Shown here piece by piece: positions 60,220 through 64,000 of a stretch of DNA of 64,000 bases. Positions within the stretch are counted from its first letter, which is position 1, and each line of letters begins with the position of its first letter. Source of the stretch: Nitrosopumilus sp. b1 (GTDB lineage Archaea; Thermoproteota; Nitrososphaeria; Nitrososphaerales; Nitrosopumilaceae); the NCBI RefSeq assembly GCF_014078545.1, contig NZ_MU078712.1, positions 5,105-69,104 on the forward strand. Direction: 5' to 3'. The notes beneath the pieces are model-generated. The model worked only from the letters and a program-made list of their open reading frames with translations. It had not been told where the DNA came from and did not search any database. A program made the position numbers and the translations under genes.

Positions 60220-60732
60220 CTGAGCCAAATTACATTTTCAAAACCAACCGTTAGTGACGGAAAAGAAATATTCAGATTAGTTCGGGAAAATCCTCCTTTA
60301 GATGAAAACTCTGAATATTTCTATCTCTTGTTATGCCATCATTTTTCTGAGACTTGTGTTGTTGCAAAACAAAACTCTCAAGTTGTAGGATTCATTACTG
60401 GATATGTTCCTCCAAAGGAAAAAAAGACATTATTTGTTTGGCAAGCTGCAGTATCGCCTAAACTTCGTGGGAAAGGTCTTGCTGCAAAAATGCTTTATTC
60501 AATTTTACAAAGAGAAAATTTACGTAATTTTGAGTTTGTAGAAGCCACACTTGCACCTTCAAACAAGTCATCTTATTCATTTCTGATATCTTTTGCCAAT
60601 GATTTAGGCACAAATTTTACAAAATCTCCTCTTTTTACAAAGGATAAATTTGGAGAATCCAAACACGAAGAAGAAGAACTTATCAGAATTGGTCCATTCA
60701 AAACTCAAAAACTAGTGGAGGTTTTTGCTTAA
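60220..60732 (+). CDS. ectA: L-2,4-diaminobutyrate N-gamma-acetyltransferase
   Basis: A GNAT-family acetyltransferase, the second step of ectoine synthesis. The conserved domain begins at ITFSKPTVSDGKEIFRLV, upstream of the first ATG/GTG/TTG codon in frame (TTG 60328, which would delete about 36 family-conserved residues). The only suitable start is a CTG at 60220, 9 nt after a GGAGG at 60206-60210 (an ATC at 60217 is the alternative). Core motifs LFVWQAAVSPKLRGKGLAAKML (acetyl-CoA P-loop) and EATLAPSN are intact. Stop overlaps ectB (TAATG). Confidence 0.88.
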   Translation: MSQITFSKPTVSDGKEIFRLVRENPPLDENSEYFYLLLCHHFSETCVVAKQNSQVVGFITGYVPPKEKKTLFVWQAAVSPKLRGKGLAAKMLYSILQRENLRNFEFVEATLAPSNKSSYSFLISFANDLGTNFTKSPLFTKDKFGESKHEEEELIRIGPFKTQKLVEVFA

Positions 60733-62027
60733 TGCAAAATATCAAAAAATTTGAATCTAGAGTGCGCTCCTATTCTAGAGCCTTTCCTGTTACTTTCAAA
60801 TTAGCAAAAGATGCATACCTCTATGACGAACAAGATAATGCGTATCTAGATTTTCTTTGTGGAGCGGGTTCAATAAATTATGGGCATAACAATGAGGAAA
60901 TAAAAAAGAAAGTAATCGATTATCTTGATAGTGATGGAATTGTACATGGTTTGGATCTTGCAACAACTGCCAAAGAAGAATTTTTGAAAACATTTTCGTC
61001 ATTAATCTTGGAACCAAGAGAATTGAATTACAAAGTGCAATTTACCGGCCCTACAGGTACTAATGCTGTAGAAGCAGCACTAAAGTTAGCAAGAAAAGTC
61101 ACCGGCAGAACAAACATCATTTCTTTTACCAATGGTTTTCATGGTGTATCTTTAGGGCCTCTTGCTGCAACAGGAAATTCAGGACATAGAGGTGGTTCAG
61201 GTGTTCCGTTAACCAATGTAACATTTATGCCATATGATGGCTATTTTGGAAATAAATCAAACACAATTGATTATGTACGAAGATTCTTAGAAGATACCAG
61301 CAGTGGAGTTGATCTTCCCGCTGCATTTATTGTTGAAACAATACAGGGTGAAGGTGGAATTAACGTTGCAAAAGATAGCTGGTTGACATCTCTTTATGAA
61401 CTTTGTAAAGAATTTGAAATTTTATTGATTGTTGATGATATCCAAGTTGGATGTGGACGTACAGGATCTTTCTTTAGCTTTGAGCAATCCGAAATAACTC
61501 CGGATATGGTTGTATTATCAAAATCTCTCAGTGGTTTTGGATTACCATTTTCTATGCTTTTGTTAAAGCCCGAACTAGACATATGGAAACCTGGTGAGCA
61601 TAACGGAACATTTAGAGGCAATAACTTGGCATTTGTTAGTGCAACAGAAACTCTCAAAAAATATTGGTCCACACAAAAGTTTGAATCTGAAATTAATAAA
61701 AAATCTCAACTTTTAAAATCTGAACTTGAGCGTATCGTGAAAAAACATCTTTCTGCTGATATGGAGGTTCGCGGAAAGGGACTAATCTTTGGAGTTGATT
61801 GTAGGTCTCCTGATTTAGCCAAGCAATTAGCTGATAGAGCATTTGAAAATAGGTTAATTCTAGAAAGGTGCGGTTCAGAAGATCAAGTTGTCAAATTCAT
61901 GCCTCCTTTAACTGCTGATATCGAAACAATTGAAGCAGGTCTGAGAATTTTTGAAAAAAGCATTGAACAACTAACTACCAATTCTGAAATTCAATTGGAG
62001 GTAAAAAAGAGGACTGAACAAAATTGA
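60732..62027 (+). CDS. ectB: L-2,4-diaminobutyrate transaminase
   Basis: A 431-residue class III PLP aminotransferase forming diaminobutyrate from aspartate semialdehyde, the first step of ectoine synthesis. Recognised from FESRVRSYSRAFPVTF, GAGSINYGHN, QFTGPTGTNAVEAALKLARK, EGGINVA and the PLP lysine in VLSKSLSGFGLP. The next start (TTG of ectC) overlaps its stop. Confidence 0.95.
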   Translation: MQNIKKFESRVRSYSRAFPVTFKLAKDAYLYDEQDNAYLDFLCGAGSINYGHNNEEIKKKVIDYLDSDGIVHGLDLATTAKEEFLKTFSSLILEPRELNYKVQFTGPTGTNAVEAALKLARKVTGRTNIISFTNGFHGVSLGPLAATGNSGHRGGSGVPLTNVTFMPYDGYFGNKSNTIDYVRRFLEDTSSGVDLPAAFIVETIQGEGGINVAKDSWLTSLYELCKEFEILLIVDDIQVGCGRTGSFFSFEQSEITPDMVVLSKSLSGFGLPFSMLLLKPELDIWKPGEHNGTFRGNNLAFVSATETLKKYWSTQKFESEINKKSQLLKSELERIVKKHLSADMEVRGKGLIFGVDCRSPDLAKQLADRAFENRLILERCGSEDQVVKFMPPLTADIETIEAGLRIFEKSIEQLTTNSEIQLEVKKRTEQN

Positions 62028-62419
62028 TTATACGTAAAATTGACTCCATAAGGGAGTCTGATAGGACAGTTGATACGCCAAATTGGTCTAGTAGCAGACT
62101 TTTATTAAAAAAAGATAACATGGGTTTTTCCTTTCATGAAACTTTGGTGCGGGCCGGAACTGAAACCAAAATTTGGTACAAAAATCATTTGGAAGCCGTG
62201 TATTGCATAGAAGGAATTGGCGAGATTGAAGATCTTGAAACTGGATTGACGCATCAAATCGTTCCTGGAGTAATGTATGCACTTGACAAACATGAAAGAC
62301 ACATACTGCGAGGAAAAACTAACATGAGAATGATCTGTGTGTTTAATCCACCTTGTATTGGAACAGAAACTCACGACAAAGAGGGAGCATATCCACTTCT
62401 TGAGGTTGAAAATTCATGA
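62024..62419 (+). CDS. ectC: L-ectoine synthase
   Basis: A 131-residue cupin that cyclises N-gamma-acetyl-diaminobutyrate to ectoine. Seen: IIRKIDSIRESDRTV, SRLLLKKDNMGFSFHET, metal-site region EAVYCIEGIGEIED and the later H in DKHERHILRG, ending with NPP(C)IGTETHDKEGAYPLL. TTG start overlapping the ectB stop. Confidence 0.95.
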   Translation: MIIRKIDSIRESDRTVDTPNWSSSRLLLKKDNMGFSFHETLVRAGTETKIWYKNHLEAVYCIEGIGEIEDLETGLTHQIVPGVMYALDKHERHILRGKTNMRMICVFNPPCIGTETHDKEGAYPLLEVENS

Positions 62420-63339
62420 GTGTGTCTAAAACAGTAAATGATGACTATCCTACTAGAAACAGTGATTCATTTCAAGTAATTTCTAGGAGAGATCCTATTG
62501 TGTATGGGAATTCATTGCAACTTGATGTACTTGATTCTGATCAAGTAAAATTTTTTGAAGAAAGTGGGTATCTCTTTTTTCCAAATTTATTTTCAACAAA
62601 AGAGGTATCTACTTTATCTGATGAACTTGAACGATTATCAAAAAACGAAGAGCTAAAAAAGCAAGAACAATTTGTTTTAGAACCTCAAAGCGGCGAGGTG
62701 CGCTCAATTTTTGAAGTACACAAAAATAATAATTTGTTTGAAAAATTATCAAAAGATCCTAGAGTAGTAAATGTAGTACGACAGCTTTTGGGAAGTGATG
62801 TCTATATCACTCAATCAAGAATTAATCGAAAGCCAGGATTTGAAGGAAAAGAATTCTATTGGCACTCTGATTTTGAAACATGGCATGCAGAGGATGGAAT
62901 GCCTCACATGAGAGCTATCAGCTGCTCAATTAGCCTTACTGATAATTATGAATTTAATGGACCTCTGATGGTAATTCCCGGTTCGCACAAGCAGTTTATT
63001 TCATGCGCTGGTAAGACTCCAGATAATCACTACCAAGTATCTCTAAAACGGCAAGAAATTGGAACTCCAGATAAAGAGAATCTTGAAAAAATGGTTAAAC
63101 AAAACAGTATTGATACTGCAAAAGGACCTGCAGGTTCTGTAATATTCTTTGATTGTAATTTAATGCATGGTTCATCAGGAAATATCACTCCATACCCTAG
63201 AAGTAATGTCTTTTTTGTATACAACAGTATCAAAAACAAGCTGGAAGATCCATTTAGTGCAAGTAAACCAAGACCAGAGTATATTGCATCACGTGAGCCT
63301 CAAGTAATTACTCCTAAATCATTGGAAATTACCATTTAG
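62416..63339 (+). CDS. ectD: Ectoine 5-hydroxylase
   Basis: A 307-residue Fe(II)/2-oxoglutarate dioxygenase that makes 5-hydroxyectoine. The iron-binding HxD (YWHSDFETWHAEDGMP) and distal His (FFDCNLMHGSSGN) plus VYITQSRINRKPGFEGKEF are EctD-specific. ATGA overlap with ectC. Confidence 0.95.
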   Translation: MSVSKTVNDDYPTRNSDSFQVISRRDPIVYGNSLQLDVLDSDQVKFFEESGYLFFPNLFSTKEVSTLSDELERLSKNEELKKQEQFVLEPQSGEVRSIFEVHKNNNLFEKLSKDPRVVNVVRQLLGSDVYITQSRINRKPGFEGKEFYWHSDFETWHAEDGMPHMRAISCSISLTDNYEFNGPLMVIPGSHKQFISCAGKTPDNHYQVSLKRQEIGTPDKENLEKMVKQNSIDTAKGPAGSVIFFDCNLMHGSSGNITPYPRSNVFFVYNSIKNKLEDPFSASKPRPEYIASREPQVITPKSLEITI

Positions 63340-63358
63340 CTATTCAGGATGAATAATA

Positions 63359-63850
63359 TTGGAAATTGATCTTTTCTTCCCAATACTTTCAATAATTCTA
63401 GTTCTGTGTATTGTTGTAGTAATCAAGCTAGTTGAATATACGAAATTTCAAACTCTAAAAGGTTCACACAAGGCTACAAGTGTAATATTCATAATTTTAG
63501 GGGTGTCTGAAGTTCTCTATCTTTCACGATCAATGGGGTTGCTTATCCCTGCTATTGAGATTGTTACCTCTCTGAGTGCAATTTTACTCTTTTTCACATT
63601 TGTTTATCTTAACAAGCTACAGAATGCAGTATCTGGAATGAGTATAGCTCTTAGCCCAAGAATGAATGTGGGTGATGAGATTGAATGCAAAGGAAAACGT
63701 GGTATTATTACACAGATTGGTTTGTCAAAAACAATTGTAAAATTGGAGGACTCTGATAGATTGATGTTTATTCCTAACAAAAAATTAGATGAAGAGATTT
63801 CTATCATTAAGAAGATAAAAACGACTCACAGTGATATTAAAACGAGATAG
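63359..63850 (+). CDS. Small MscS-type mechanosensitive channel
   Basis: A 163-residue protein: three transmembrane helices (about 5-22, 40-60, 62-85) with the pore-lining helix leading into the MscS beta domain (ALSPRMNVGDEIECKGKRGIITQIGLSKTIVKLED). It lacks most of the C-terminal vestibule. It lies 19 nt after ectD and is the known mscS partner of the Nitrosopumilus ectoine cluster, letting the cell release solutes on osmotic downshift. TTG start with a GGATGA Shine-Dalgarno-like sequence at 63347-63352. Confidence 0.85.
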   Translation: MEIDLFFPILSIILVLCIVVVIKLVEYTKFQTLKGSHKATSVIFIILGVSEVLYLSRSMGLLIPAIEIVTSLSAILLFFTFVYLNKLQNAVSGMSIALSPRMNVGDEIECKGKRGIITQIGLSKTIVKLEDSDRLMFIPNKKLDEEISIIKKIKTTHSDIKTR

Positions 63851-63854
63851 TTTA

Positions 63855-63916
63855 ACGAGGAGTTGGCAGGGGAAAATACTGTGAATCGTCTGAAAACCCC
63901 TTCCTCGTCAAATTTT
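63855..63916 (+). terminator. Compound hairpin plus T-run after the ectoine operon
   Basis: Outer stem ACGAGGA (63855-63861)/TCCTCGT (63902-63908), inner stem GGGG/CCCC (63869-63872/63897-63900), then a T5 run at 63912-63916. Acts as an operon terminator or as a small RNA in its own right. Confidence 0.5.
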
Positions 63917-63946
63917 TGTACGTGGAATTGTTGATAAAAATTCTTA

Positions 63947-63969
63947 AGCTTTGATTATGATTTTCAGCT
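63947..63969 (+). promoter_or_regulatory. AGCT box 9
   Basis: AGCT at 63947 and 63966. By the geometry of the other boxes, the controlled gene should start at about 64007, just past the window's right edge. Confidence 0.6.
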
Positions 63970-64000
63970 TTACTTTCTAATTTTGTTAATAAGTAATTAA

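Noticed and set aside
60328-60732. Truncated ectA starting at TTG 60328
   Set aside because: Would delete the first beta-alpha unit of the GNAT fold, which is encoded in frame directly upstream with a ribosome-binding site.

Overview
The window is a contiguous piece of an AT-rich thaumarchaeal (Nitrososphaerota) chromosome, most likely a marine Nitrosopumilus-type ammonia oxidiser. The evidence is archaeal-type ammonia monooxygenase genes in the marine arrangement (amoA, amoX and amoC on the plus strand, amoB divergent), archaeal TBP and TFB, eukaryote-like ribosomal proteins, intron-bearing tRNAs, leaderless promoters with a TATA box about 25-30 bp before the start codon, secreted proteins with the WVKNNAGWWSEG-type repeat, and an ectABCD-mscS cluster known from Nitrosopumilus.

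Layout. 0-6 kb: lysine-rich proteins, then a pentose-phosphate operon (a transketolase N-half fused to ribulose-phosphate epimerase, the transketolase C-half, a short transaldolase) and TBP. 6-13 kb: a fold-type II PLP enzyme, a MoxR/VWA pair, geranylgeranyl reductase and a probable C/D sRNA. 12.7-17.2 kb: an information-processing operon (rps15, RecJ-like, pcc1, serS, rps3ae, exosome-linked RNA-binding protein). 17.3-21.7 kb: the amo region, including two small membrane proteins that are candidates for the extra AMO subunits AmoY/AmoZ. 21.7-25.4 kb: a Dam-like methylase, four tRNA genes (Thr, Leu, Ile, Ala) and two regulators. 25-53 kb: housekeeping genes (trpS, pheST, aconitase, pdxST, valS, pterin enzymes, purB, rtcB, PDCD5, rps11), a sodium symporter, ferritin, tRNA-Trp and two structured-RNA candidates.

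53.5-64 kb is different: small, poorly characterised genes mixed with transcription factors (a TFB and an ArsR/FilR1-like regulator), a membrane-anchored cupredoxin and the ectoine/hydroxyectoine operon. Nine times in this stretch the same element appears: two AGCT tetramers exactly 19 bp apart (AGCT-N15-AGCT). In six cases the proximal AGCT ends 37 or 38 nt before a start codon, just upstream of where BRE/TATA lies in a leaderless archaeal promoter. I did not find the element elsewhere in the window by eye. It looks like an activator site that would tie the TFB, the HTH regulator, the cupredoxin, a pair of paralogous 125-residue proteins, several small basic proteins and, through read-through from the gene at 59838, the ectoine operon into one regulon. 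This is the strongest candidate for an undescribed system here.

Other notable points: a probable CTG start for ectA; a PD-(D/E)XK-like domain fused to a 6-pyruvoyl-tetrahydropterin synthase domain; a tRNA-Leu with an intron in its D-arm plus a canonical one; a tRNA-Trp with two introns; and structured non-coding RNAs at 31.9 kb and 48.1 kb. No CRISPR array, rRNA gene, insertion sequence or prophage was seen. All functional assignments come from reading motifs and lengths, not from database searches.
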